From positions 1-45,482 of IMG/VR virus record IMGVR_UViG_3300035698_007087: a DNA stretch of 45,482 bases. One strand, written 5' to 3'. The DNA comes from a virus. Made by a program: the position numbers and the translations under genes. The first letter of the stretch is position 1. The number at the start of each line of letters is the position of its first letter. The notes under the pieces were generated by a model that saw only the letters and a list, made by a program, of their open reading frames with translations, searched no databases and was not told the origin of the DNA. Of this stretch, positions 17,184 through 24,054 are shown piece by piece.

Positions 17184-17216
17184 AGGCCTCTATGCTGATG
17201 TATAGGGGCTTCTTTT
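17184..17216 (+). terminator. Rho-independent terminator
   Basis: A 10-bp stem (17184-17193 with 17202-17211, two G-T pairs, 8-nt loop) is followed by CTTTT. It closes the hairpin-rich block and would end transcription from the promoter at 16280. Confidence 0.7.
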
Positions 17217-17235
17217 ATGAGAGTAGGGGGTTTAT

Positions 17236-17415
17236 ATGTCGTTAGATAATGATAAGTGTCACAGAATGGATTGTCTAGTTAACGAGTGGTTGTTAGACTT
17301 AGATGAGGATAGTGAGTGCCCAGTAACTGTAGCTGATTCGGACTATAACTATCGCATGTGTCAGATACTTAAGGAGATAATAACTAAAGCCTTAAAGGAG
17401 CAGGGGCATACCTAA
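17236..17415 (+). CDS. Small hypothetical protein
   Basis: 59 residues (MSLDNDKCHRMDCLVNEWLL...), acidic N-terminal half and helical 'QILKEIITKALKEQG' end. AGGGGG lies 5-10 bases before the ATG. It comes after a terminator, so it needs read-through or an unseen promoter. Unknown function. Confidence 0.5.
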   Translation: MSLDNDKCHRMDCLVNEWLLDLDEDSECPVTVADSDYNYRMCQILKEIITKALKEQGHT

Positions 17416-17427
17416 TGGAGGGTGTGT

Positions 17428-17460
17428 GTCGTGATTATGTCGGGATTATGTCGTGATTAT
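17428..17460. repeat. Three tandem 11-bp repeats
   Basis: GTCGTGATTAT, GTCGGGATTAT, GTCGTGATTAT in direct tandem; copies 1 and 3 are identical and copy 2 differs by one base. It lies in the gap where plus- and minus-strand operons converge. The rest of 17416-17525 shows only a short inverted repeat, TAAACT/AGTTTA (17493-17506). The 11-bp phasing suits cooperative protein binding on one DNA face. Confidence 0.75.
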
Positions 17461-17525
17461 AGGCAGGGTAGTAGGTAAGGTGGTTCACAGTATAAACTGT
17501 AGTTTACAAGTAGTATGGGGTGTTG

Positions 17526-17684
17526 TTAGATAACTCCAAATAGTCTAAGTATAATTATTATCTGGAACACAACAACTATAAGGTTACACCCAGTCCTAAT
17601 GAACTCACCTTCAATTCTTAATCTCTTTAGCTTATGTAGCTCATTGAAGCTAGGCTTCTTATCGTCATCTTTGTTGTTAGCCAT
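17526..17684 (-). CDS. Small tail-anchored membrane protein
   Basis: 52 residues: a charged start (MANNKDDDKKPSF) and one C-terminal membrane segment 'CNLIVVVFQIIIILRLFGVI'. AAGGAG stands 8 bases before the ATG, overlapping the end of the upstream gene. It is last in the leftward operon. The function is unknown; membrane location is a direct reading of the hydrophobic run. Confidence 0.6.
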   Translation of the reverse strand: MANNKDDDKKPSFNELHKLKRLRIEGEFIRTGCNLIVVVFQIIIILRLFGVI

Positions 17685-17695
17685 AGCTTAGCTCC

Positions 17696-18079
17696 TTACT
17701 TACCGAAGTTCTTAATATCTTTCTTATAAAATCCAGTATCCTCCACATCTAAGTATTCTACAAACTTACCTATTCTCTTAGCATAAGCTAGCTCATCCTG
17801 TACCCCTACAGACTCTTTCCATCCATCTAACCTAAGACATACTACCCCGTCTGTTAAGCTAATGAGGGTCCTATCTCTTACCTTCCAGCTCTCGTAACCT
17901 CCTTCAAAGCCAAATATCTTAGTTAAGTTATGGCACATACCTATAGGGTTTAATACTACATACCCCCTAGTAAGTAAGTGCACCTCTGCCTTAAGCAATT
18001 GTAAGTATCTTAACTCCTTCACCATTGGATCTCTGTGAGAGTAAGGTCCTGCAAGATATACTACTTTAGGTCTATTCAT
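17696..18079 (-). CDS. Nucleoside 2-deoxyribosyltransferase-like protein
   Basis: 127 residues. The N-terminal 'VYLAGPYSHRD' is the hallmark of the nucleoside 2-deoxyribosyltransferase / DUF1937-DUF4406 fold. It is followed by 'YVVLNPIGMCHN', 'RDRTLISLTDGVVCLRLDGW' and 'ESVGVQDELAYAKRIGKFVEY', which place the acidic and glycine residues of the active-site rim in the usual order. Such enzymes move or cleave bases on deoxynucleosides, so a role in phage nucleotide salvage or base modification is inferred. GGAGG lies 6 bases before the ATG. Confidence 0.7.
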   Translation of the reverse strand: MNRPKVVYLAGPYSHRDPMVKELRYLQLLKAEVHLLTRGYVVLNPIGMCHNLTKIFGFEGGYESWKVRDRTLISLTDGVVCLRLDGWKESVGVQDELAYAKRIGKFVEYLDVEDTGFYKKDIKNFGK

Positions 18080-18104
18080 TAGTTCCTCCTACGCTCCTTC
18101 CAGA

Positions 18105-18191
18105 TTAAGGTAAATCATCTATCGTATCCTGGTCCACATCTACGTTACTTACATATACAAAATGTCTAACTTTATGTGTATCTTTACTCAT
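18105..18191 (-). CDS. Tiny hypothetical protein
   Basis: 28 residues (MSKDTHKVRHFVYVSNVDVD...). Its ATGA overlaps the stop of the upstream membrane-protein gene and a GGAGAGGAG stands just before it, both strong signs of coupled translation. Nothing else can be said of function. Confidence 0.45.
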   Translation of the reverse strand: MSKDTHKVRHFVYVSNVDVDQDTIDDLP

Positions 18192-18378
18192 ATCTCCTCT
18201 CCATCTGTTTTCTAAACTTCCTTAATAACCAGCTAACTGTCTCTATTATTAGGAATACTGTAAGTAATATCTTTAATGTTACAAAGATATCAAACATCAC
18301 TGCTAATACTAAGTACACTACTATATTAATTACTATACAGTTATATATCCACCAAAATATGTTACGCATCTTACTCAC
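18184..18378 (-). CDS. Small two-pass membrane protein
   Basis: 64 residues with two hydrophobic stretches (about 8-28 and 30-52: 'IFWWIYNCIVINIVVYLVLA', 'VTLKILLTVFLIIETVSWLL') and a strongly basic tail (RKFRKQMERRYE). By topology it could be a holin or antiholin, but it lies far from the endolysin. Function unknown. Confidence 0.6.
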   Translation of the reverse strand: MSKMRNIFWWIYNCIVINIVVYLVLAVMFDIFVTLKILLTVFLIIETVSWLLRKFRKQMERRYE

Positions 18379-18660
18379 CTATATCTTATACAGTATGTCT
18401 TCGTATACGTCACCGTTACGCTCTATACATGTATCCTCATACGGATCTAATACCCTACGTCTGAACTCTGCTGCTGCATCGTTAGCTGCTGCTACAGCGT
18501 CTGATATAGCTTGATAGCTCTTACCTTTATCTAACACATACTCAATCATTAACTGTGTAATTACATAATTAAGTTCACCTTTATGCTTTGGGTAGCCTTT
18601 TGAAGGTGGGTCACCAAAGGGTACTAGTCTGTTTCTATCCTCTTGTGGTATATACGGCAT
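18379..18660 (-). CDS. Conserved phage hypothetical protein (MPYIPQEDR type)
   Basis: 93 residues from the second of two ATGs; this one has GGAGG at 8 bases, whereas the first ATG has only 2. The start 'MPYIPQEDRNRL', the centre 'KGELNYVITQLMIEYV' and the end 'RRVLDPYEDTCIERNGDVY' form a pattern seen in many unrelated phages. Its role is unknown; it is generally found with nucleotide-metabolism and replication genes. Confidence 0.7.
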   Translation of the reverse strand: MPYIPQEDRNRLVPFGDPPSKGYPKHKGELNYVITQLMIEYVLDKGKSYQAISDAVAAANDAAAEFRRRVLDPYEDTCIERNGDVYEDILYKI

Positions 18661-18672
18661 AATCATAACCTC

Positions 18673-18933
18673 CTAAATCATCGTATCGCTATAGCAGTAC
18701 ACTATGCTTGATGATTGTTTACTGTAGCCCCTAATGTACCAATAGTTAGGCCCTTCTAGCCTTGTATCAGTACGTGGATTGAACATTCTAAGTACCTCAA
18801 GATCTACCCTGTAATCTGAAATACCTACATATACTTCTATATTAAATAACTCACCTGTGTGATTAATCATGTCAGCTATAGCATCTAAACTTAGATGTAC
18901 TGGTTTCTTAAGTTCTACTATTCTAATGTTCAT
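18673..18933 (-). CDS. Hypothetical protein
   Basis: 86 residues from ATG at 18933; a GTG one codon upstream is the alternative. 'ELKKPVHLSLDAIADMINHT' suggests a helix-containing N terminus, and the rest is mixed. The start directly follows the stop of the upstream gene. No recognised motif. Confidence 0.55.
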   Translation of the reverse strand: MNIRIVELKKPVHLSLDAIADMINHTGELFNIEVYVGISDYRVDLEVLRMFNPRTDTRLEGPNYWYIRGYSKQSSSIVYCYSDTMI

Positions 18934-18935
18934 CA

Positions 18936-19139
18936 CTAATCACCTGCTAATTCTAATAACTTATCCCTAGTTATATCAAGATCCTCTAGTATCATAGCTA
19001 GCTCTAAAGGATCCTCTCCACGTATACTTAACACTATGTCATACATCTCTTTTAACGGCATATCTACCCAAATAAATGGATCTCTATAGCCGTCATTGAC
19101 ATAGCTAACTATTCCGCTATCACTAGATATTATACACAT
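18936..19139 (-). CDS. Hypothetical acidic protein
   Basis: 67 residues, acidic and helical at the end ('PLELAMILEDLDITRDKLLE'). It starts 2 bases after the exonuclease stop with a weak GGCGGT ribosome-binding site. Unknown function. Confidence 0.5.
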   Translation of the reverse strand: MCIISSDSGIVSYVNDGYRDPFIWVDMPLKEMYDIVLSIRGEDPLELAMILEDLDITRDKLLELAGD

Positions 19140-19140
19140 G

Positions 19141-19887
19141 TTATTTACCGCCCTTTAGCTGCCGTGTATCCCTATACCATTTACCGCACTCAGTACATTG
19201 GTAACGTTGATACTTACCAGCTTTAGTGTAGTATACCCCTCTCTTCTGTACCTTATGACTAGAGCATGAAGGACATACCTCTCTATCCCCTAGCATAGCT
19301 TGAGCTGATAAAGTACCTTCAACATATGGCATTAACTTCTTATAGACATTCTCTAACTCTAGTACATCCCTCTTACAGTACTTAACCATCTTCCTTAATG
19401 ACTTATCGTTACCTTTCATAACCTCTTTCCAGTCGTCAAAGGCCATATTATCCTTACCCTTACCGCCTAGGAACTTAGATATGTAGGCTAACTTATTACT
19501 ATTGAGATAAAACACCCGTCTAAGTGCTTTAAGTGTATCAAATTGATGTACATTCTTCAAAGGTGGTAGCTTATTCTTAAGTAACCTAGTGTTAATCCAT
19601 TTTAAATCAAATGCATCTCCGTTATGACCTACTGCACTATCGGCTTCATTGAATACTTTAGAAAATCTTATAAGTAACTCTCTATCCTTATCCTCACCTC
19701 GTGTGTTATCCCATTCCACACAGTGAACTTTAGATTCACCTAGCCACTTATAGGCTATGCAGATGATCTGACGTTCCTCTATTATATTCTCAGGACCTAT
19801 AGATATCTTATATCCAGATCTCCAGAAATACCCTATGTTAGGAGATGTTTCTATATCGAGTATTAAAACTTTACTCTTGGACTTCAT
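19141..19887 (-). CDS. DEDD 3'-5' exonuclease with C-terminal zinc ribbon
   Basis: 248 residues from the ATG best spaced from GGAG. Exo I 'VLILDIETSP' (Asp and Glu ligands near residues 11 and 13), exo II 'AVGHNGDAFDLKWI' near 95, and exo III 'MVKYCKRDVLELENVYKKL' near 175 give the metal-binding residues of the RNase H-like, YprB/PolB-type exonuclease fold. Residues about 208-240 add a zinc ribbon, 'CPSCSSHKVQKRG ... CTECGKWY'. The DNA polymerase here has its own exonuclease domain, so this enzyme may act in recombination, repair or host DNA degradation. Overlaps the ClpP-like gene by 17 bases. Confidence 0.8.
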   Translation of the reverse strand: MKSKSKVLILDIETSPNIGYFWRSGYKISIGPENIIEERQIICIAYKWLGESKVHCVEWDNTRGEDKDRELLIRFSKVFNEADSAVGHNGDAFDLKWINTRLLKNKLPPLKNVHQFDTLKALRRVFYLNSNKLAYISKFLGGKGKDNMAFDDWKEVMKGNDKSLRKMVKYCKRDVLELENVYKKLMPYVEGTLSAQAMLGDREVCPSCSSHKVQKRGVYYTKAGKYQRYQCTECGKWYRDTRQLKGGK

Positions 19888-20602
19888 CATCTTCTCCTAT
19901 AAAATCTTCCTTAGTTACAATCTCTATACTTTCCACTACTGCGCCCTCTTCTTGTTCTTCTTCGTCATCCTCTTCCTCTTCTGCCTTCTTCTTCTCTAAG
20001 TCTGCTAACTCTCCTAAGCTAACATATACATCTACTCCTTTTAATATATCACTTGCTTGCTCTAATGTCAATAGCCCTTTACTTACACACTCGTTAGTTA
20101 ACATATCACTATATAATTTATTATAAGCTTCTATATTACCAGTCATCTCGGATGATTTACCTTCCATAGCTGAAGAGAAGTGGTGGAACATTAAGAATGA
20201 ATAAGGGTGTACTATCAACTCATCTGATGCGCAGGCTATTAAAGCTGCCATAGAGTAGGTAGGTCCCTCTATCTCGGCTATTATAGTAGCTGAGCTAGCA
20301 TGCATAGAATTTATTATCTGAATACCTGTATCTAAGTCTCCTCCATGGTTAGCTATATGAAGTATTACTTTGTCATCCTCTGTAAGTAACTTTAATCCTC
20401 TAATAAAGTCTCTGTAATGATTCATTCCTATAATAGATTCTCCTAAGTATACATCATATACTGAATCACTTTTAATTATTGCATAAGCTTCTGTCTCTCC
20501 TAATGTAAATGGCTCAGTACCCTCGCTACTAACAAACTCTATGCTAATGAATGACCTTAGTTTATCTCGTAACAATTCTATAATATCAGTAAACTTACTC
20601 AT
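19871..20602 (-). CDS. ClpP-like cytoplasmic serine protease
   Basis: 243 residues without a signal peptide. The ClpP fold is marked by the glycine loop 'ILHIANHGGDLDTGIQIINSM' (about 80-100). The catalytic triad reads Ser117 ('EGPTYSMAALIA', ClpP A-A-S-M-G), His140 ('FLMFHHF', ClpP M-I-H-Q) and Asp191 ('GVDVYVSLGELADL', ClpP R-D-R-F-L-S). A very acidic C-terminal tail follows ('EEEEDDEEEQEEG'), absent from housekeeping ClpP (about 207 residues). It stands downstream of GroEL. A ClpX-like unfoldase is encoded at 28292, so an ATP-driven protease is plausible. A phage prohead protease is the other possibility, but the gene is not in the head operon. Confidence 0.8.
   Translation of the reverse strand: MSKFTDIIELLRDKLRSFISIEFVSSEGTEPFTLGETEAYAIIKSDSVYDVYLGESIIGMNHYRDFIRGLKLLTEDDKVILHIANHGGDLDTGIQIINSMHASSATIIAEIEGPTYSMAALIACASDELIVHPYSFLMFHHFSSAMEGKSSEMTGNIEAYNKLYSDMLTNECVSKGLLTLEQASDILKGVDVYVSLGELADLEKKKAEEEEDDEEEQEEGAVVESIEIVTKEDFIGEDDEVQE
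20043..20071 (-). promoter_or_regulatory. Sigma70-type promoter inside the ClpP-like gene
   Basis: On the minus strand: TTGACA (20066-20071), exactly 17 bp, TATATT (20043-20048). It would transcribe the 3'-5' exonuclease and the small genes after it. Being within a coding region it needs experimental support, but both boxes and spacing match the other promoters here. Confidence 0.55.
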
Positions 20603-20616
20603 TTAGTACCCCTCAG

Positions 20617-20946
20617 TTATCCCTCAAACCTTATCTTAGCCTCCTCAGCATCCTCTATTCTCTCATATGAGGCTACTTGTAGATTTTTATGTATATCTAG
20701 AACTACATAACGGATTTCTTCCATTTTTATGATCTGAAATACATTGCCACTTCTAGCCTCTAACTTATCTAATGAAATCCATTCACCATCTACTTTATAT
20801 GACTTAAAGTATTCCCTAGTCACTACATTAGCTCCACCTATAGGGTTAGCTAAGCCCAACCCTGTTATGTGTACATTCTCTTCTTCTCTAATATCCTCTA
20901 TAAAGTTACCACTAACTACATCACCTATATTGTATTCATTATTCAT
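20617..20946 (-). CDS. Unknown protein coupled to GroEL
   Basis: 109 residues, beta-rich and acidic, starting 'MNNEYNIGDVVSGNFIEDI', with 'GLGLANPIGGANVVTREYF' in the middle and an amphipathic end. Its ATG overlaps the GroEL stop codon (ATGA) and has AGGAG 8 bases upstream, so its synthesis is tied to GroEL. It does not read as GroES: the mobile loop is missing, and a true GroES-like gene is at 40867. A GroEL-partner or substrate-adaptor role is inference from coupling alone. Confidence 0.6.
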   Translation of the reverse strand: MNNEYNIGDVVSGNFIEDIREEENVHITGLGLANPIGGANVVTREYFKSYKVDGEWISLDKLEARSGNVFQIIKMEEIRYVVLDIHKNLQVASYERIEDAEEAKIRFEG

Positions 20947-22523
20947 TTAATATTCTCCTCGTTATCAATAGCTATTATACATCCAGTAGTTAGCATTAGT
21001 CCTACTACAGATACTGCATTCTGTAGAGCACTTCGGACTACTTTGGTGGGGTCAAGTACTCCCATCTTAACCATATCACCATACTTATCTGACTCAGCAT
21101 TGTACCCATAATTTAAGTTAGTCTTATTCTTAAGTAACTTAGCTATAACAATCTCCTCATTACCACCTGCATTAATTACAATTTGCTTTAGTGGATCACT
21201 CAATACACTCCTAATTAGCCTGGCGCCTTCAGAATCACCTTTCACTGCATTATATGACCTAAGCAATGCTATCCCACCACCTGGTACTACGCCTTCCTCT
21301 ACGGCTGCTTTGGTGGCATGTAGCGCATCCTCTACTCGTGCCTTCTTTTGTTCTAACTCTACCTCTGTAGCTGCACCTACTTTAATTATTGCTACACCTC
21401 CAGATAACTTAGCTGCCCTTTCCTTCATAAGGCGAACATTATGAGGTATAGTACCGTCCTTCTCTGCTTCGCTACGGATAGCTTCAACTCTAGCTTTAAT
21501 ATTTTTAATATCGCCAGCACCCTCAACTATTGTTGTACATTCACTGGTTATAGTAACTTTCTTAGCTGTACCTAGATCTTCAACAACAGTCTGCTCTAAG
21601 TGTTTACTAGAGCTGGATGTTAATACTTTACCACCTGTGAGAATTGCTATATCTTCTAATACATCTTTCATGTGAGTACCGAATCCTGGTGCTTTAACTA
21701 CACCTAATCTAAGTACTCCTTGAACGGCATTTACGTTTAATGTAGTTAACGCATCCCCATCTACTTCCTCAGCTATAAGTAATAGTGAACGTCCTTCACT
21801 TATAATCTTTTCTAGTATAGGTATTATATCCCTTATAAAGCTAAGCTTATGATCTATAATCATAATGTATGGATTATCTAATTCTACTGTCATATTAGAC
21901 TTGTTAGTTACAAAGTAAGGTGAGACATAGCCTCTATCGAACTGCATTCCTTCAACTACTACTAGCTCATCCTCTAACCCTGAACCATCTTCTATAGTTA
22001 TAACTCCTTCCTTTCCTACCTTCTCCATTGCATCTGCTAGCAAGTTACCTATTACTTCATCTGAATTAGCAGATATTGTACCTACCTGCTTAATAGCATT
22101 CTTTTCTCTACAAGGTGTTGACATCTTCCTAACGTTAGCTATTACTTCAGCAGCAGCTTTCTCTATCTCACTCTTAAGACCTACTGGATTAGCTCCTTCT
22201 TCAACTAATTCGTTACCTTTACGGTATAGTGAATAAGCTAATATAGTGGCCGTAGTAGTGCCGTCTCCTGTATCATCAGCTGTCCTTGCTGCTACACTCT
22301 TAACTAAGTCTGCACCTACATTATGTACATTATCTGTTAACATAATACTCTTAGCTACTGTCACCCCATCTTTAGTTATTAGTGGGTAGCCGTGCTCATT
22401 CTCTATCACTACGTTCCTTCCCTTAGGACCTAGTGTTAATCTTACTGCGTCAGCTAATAAAGTTACTCCTTCTAGTAAAGATTCACTTACTGCTGAGTCT
22501 AGTTGTATTAGTTTATTTCTCAT
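20943..22523 (-). CDS. groEL: GroEL-like chaperonin (Hsp60)
   Basis: 526 residues against 548 in E. coli GroEL. ATP-site motifs are intact: 'LTLGPKGRNVVI' (30-41), 'KDGVTVAKSI' with Asp52, 'GDGTTTAT' with Asp87, and the catalytic Asp398 equivalent in 'ARVEDALHATKAAVEEGVV', followed by 'GGGIALL'. The C-terminal equatorial block 'GVLDPTKVVRSALQNAVS' is conserved, but the flexible GGM tail is replaced by 'DNEENIK'. It should form a double-ring folding chamber in the host cytoplasm. It is flanked by two ClpP-family proteases and coupled to a small gene downstream. Chaperonins are known in a few large phages (phage EL) but are unusual at 45 kb. Confidence 0.95.
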   Translation of the reverse strand: MRNKLIQLDSAVSESLLEGVTLLADAVRLTLGPKGRNVVIENEHGYPLITKDGVTVAKSIMLTDNVHNVGADLVKSVAARTADDTGDGTTTATILAYSLYRKGNELVEEGANPVGLKSEIEKAAAEVIANVRKMSTPCREKNAIKQVGTISANSDEVIGNLLADAMEKVGKEGVITIEDGSGLEDELVVVEGMQFDRGYVSPYFVTNKSNMTVELDNPYIMIIDHKLSFIRDIIPILEKIISEGRSLLLIAEEVDGDALTTLNVNAVQGVLRLGVVKAPGFGTHMKDVLEDIAILTGGKVLTSSSSKHLEQTVVEDLGTAKKVTITSECTTIVEGAGDIKNIKARVEAIRSEAEKDGTIPHNVRLMKERAAKLSGGVAIIKVGAATEVELEQKKARVEDALHATKAAVEEGVVPGGGIALLRSYNAVKGDSEGARLIRSVLSDPLKQIVINAGGNEEIVIAKLLKNKTNLNYGYNAESDKYGDMVKMGVLDPTKVVRSALQNAVSVVGLMLTTGCIIAIDNEENIK

Positions 22524-22550
22524 AGCTTAATAACACCTTAAATATATTTA

Positions 22551-23201
22551 CTACCATGAACCACATACCTTACTGCTTAACCGCTCATAGACTAACCTAC
22601 GTGGGTATACAATATCTCTACCTTCATAGTACCATTTCTTCTCAATCTTGGTTAAGAACTTACCAGCTGCTTTATTTAGTACACGTATGAAATATAAATC
22701 AGCTTCAGTTGAGCTCTTTGGTCTTAACCCTTTAAACTTAAGGTTATGACTTACAGGTCTATGGAACAAGTACAACGCTTTCGGCTTAGCCTTTATACAG
22801 TCCCCTGCTAAAGCTATCGGCATAGCACCTGATGCGGCCCAACCTATATTGTAAGTGACAACATACGCTTTACTACTCTTTATCTCATCTACAATAATAC
22901 CAGATAAGAATAATGAGCCACCACCACTGTTGATGAATATAGTTACCCTATCACCTTCCCTAGCTCTGTCTAGTGCGGTTAATAACTTATCAACCTTAGG
23001 ATTACGCTCGCTTATCACTCCATCAAAGTATATTGAAATATTAGTATAATTAGTCTTACCATAATCATAATCGTAACTACGACCACTGTAGGTATCTCCA
23101 ATCCTATTAGCTCCTGCATGAGCCCCTACAGACCAAGCAACTGTACATACAGTAATTGCTATCACTACAAATGTACTTTTTATTAATTTATCTATAAACA
23201 T
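22551..23201 (-). CDS. Exported ClpP-like serine protease
   Basis: 216 residues from the ATG at 23201, which has GAGGTGG just upstream; a start 27 bases earlier has no ribosome-binding site and would spoil the signal peptide. Residues 1-29 form a Sec signal (basic start, core 'STFVVIAITVCTVAWSVG', AHA cleavage motif). The mature part shows the ClpP fold: 'DRVTIFINSGGGSLFLSG', Ser124 in 'GWAASGAMPIALAG', His147 in 'LYLFHRPVS' and Asp196 in 'EGRDIVYPRRL'. It would act in the periplasm without an ATPase, perhaps on envelope or receptor proteins. Starts upstream of GroEL in the same operon. Confidence 0.8.
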   Translation of the reverse strand: MFIDKLIKSTFVVIAITVCTVAWSVGAHAGANRIGDTYSGRSYDYDYGKTNYTNISIYFDGVISERNPKVDKLLTALDRAREGDRVTIFINSGGGSLFLSGIIVDEIKSSKAYVVTYNIGWAASGAMPIALAGDCIKAKPKALYLFHRPVSHNLKFKGLRPKSSTEADLYFIRVLNKAAGKFLTKIEKKWYYEGRDIVYPRRLVYERLSSKVCGSW

Positions 23202-23234
23202 CTTACCACCTCTAACACTCTTGACCATACTATA

Positions 23235-23263
23235 AATGTATCATATAACTATAGCATAGTCAA
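23235..23263 (-). promoter_or_regulatory. Putative sigma70-type promoter for the exported protease/GroEL operon
   Basis: On the minus strand: TTGACT (23258-23263), 17 bp, TACATT (23235-23240). The -10 is weaker than in the other promoters. It stands at the right distance upstream of the exported protease and GroEL. The stretch 23202-23314 holds no gene; a G-rich/C-rich inverted repeat (about 23287-23302) lies upstream. Confidence 0.5.
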
Positions 23264-23314
23264 GCTTATTACCTATATAATTATAAGGGGGAGGAAACCC
23301 CTCTGTCAGCTTAG

Positions 23315-23419
23315 TTATAATATAGCTACAGCTATTACTATAATTACGATTACTACAAAGATACCTACTATCGCCTTCTCGCTAAGTCCGCCTAGCTTTT
23401 CTGTTAGTTTATCAATCAT
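23315..23419 (-). CDS. 34-residue single-pass membrane protein
   Basis: MIDKLTEKLGGLSEKA followed by one strongly hydrophobic segment 'IVGIFVVIVIIVIAVAIL' reaching the C terminus. GAAGGAG lies 8 bases before the ATG. It fills the gap before the endonuclease gene. A tiny N-in membrane protein; function unknown (a toxin-like or holin-like peptide cannot be excluded). Confidence 0.6.
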   Translation of the reverse strand: MIDKLTEKLGGLSEKAIVGIFVVIVIIVIAVAIL

Positions 23420-23424
23420 TTAGA

Positions 23425-23847
23425 TTACTCCTTCATGCATTCTTCTAGCCATTCTTCAGGTATAGTACCTTTATTTCCTTTAGCGTACTTAAACCCATTC
23501 TTGTCACACCAATCCCCGTATGTTGTCTTAGATCCTTTATATATCTTACCCTTAGGATTAGAGAATACAAACCTTATATCTAGGTCTGGAAATTGTTGAC
23601 CTATGAGCTTCATCTTCTTCCTATCCTCTGGTAGAAACCTTCCTTTGGTCTCCACTATCATAGGGTTACCGTCTGTTTTAAATAACTCAAAGTCTGGTGT
23701 GTATCTACGCTTCTTAACTGGTTGAGTAAACATCAGTGTTAACTCTTCATACCTATAAGTAACTCCTAAGGCATCCAACTGTGCAGCTACCCTAGATTCT
23801 AGCCCAGACCTGAACCCATACTTCAGCCCTACTTGCTTCTGCCTCAT
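23425..23847 (-). CDS. Endonuclease I (T7 gp3-like Holliday junction resolvase)
   Basis: 140 residues, close to the 149 of T7 gp3. The PD-(D/E)XK site is complete: Glu17 ('GLESRVAAQLDALG'), Asp52 ('RRYTPDFEL'), Glu66 and Lys68 ('MIVETKGRF'), matching Glu20, Asp55, Glu65 and Lys67 of T7. The enzyme cuts four-way junctions and branched replication intermediates and helps break down host DNA. It overlaps the small upstream gene by 4 bases within the replication block. Confidence 0.9.
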   Translation of the reverse strand: MRQKQVGLKYGFRSGLESRVAAQLDALGVTYRYEELTLMFTQPVKKRRYTPDFELFKTDGNPMIVETKGRFLPEDRKKMKLIGQQFPDLDIRFVFSNPKGKIYKGSKTTYGDWCDKNGFKYAKGNKGTIPEEWLEECMKE

Positions 23848-24044
23848 AAGTCACCTTTTAGCAAGTTCTCTATGGCACGTAACCTATCCTCTACAGTATC
23901 ATATGACTTCCCATGCTCAAATTGTAGCCTTATACGTAACTTCATACACCCCTCTCTAATACTATATTCGCTACCTGATTCCTCATAGTGCAGTAGTGCT
24001 ACATAGAGTATGTCATTCTCTATACTATCTATTTTAAAATTCAT
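23844..24044 (-). CDS. Hypothetical protein
   Basis: 66 residues ('MNFKIDSIENDILYVALLHY ...'), small alpha/beta with a helical end 'TVEDRLRAIENLLKGDL'. ATGA overlap with the endonuclease gene downstream indicates coupled translation. Unknown function. Confidence 0.55.
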   Translation of the reverse strand: MNFKIDSIENDILYVALLHYEESGSEYSIREGCMKLRIRLQFEHGKSYDTVEDRLRAIENLLKGDL

Positions 24045-24054
24045 AACTCCTCTC

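Noticed and set aside
17428-17460. CRISPR-like array
   Set aside because: Repeats of 11 bp are contiguous with no spacers.
18176-18514. Plus-strand frame of 112 codons opposite small leftward genes
   Set aside because: The leftward genes have coupled starts and ribosome-binding sites; the plus frame is Ser/Thr/Ile-rich shadow sequence without a start site.
20617-20946. Second GroES next to GroEL
   Set aside because: No mobile-loop GG-[IV]-V-L motif and no Cpn10 core; the real GroES-like gene is at 40867.
22120-22150. Plus-strand TTGACA inside GroEL
   Set aside because: The box 17 bases on (ATTACT) is poor and it would run antisense to the operon; coding sequence explains it.
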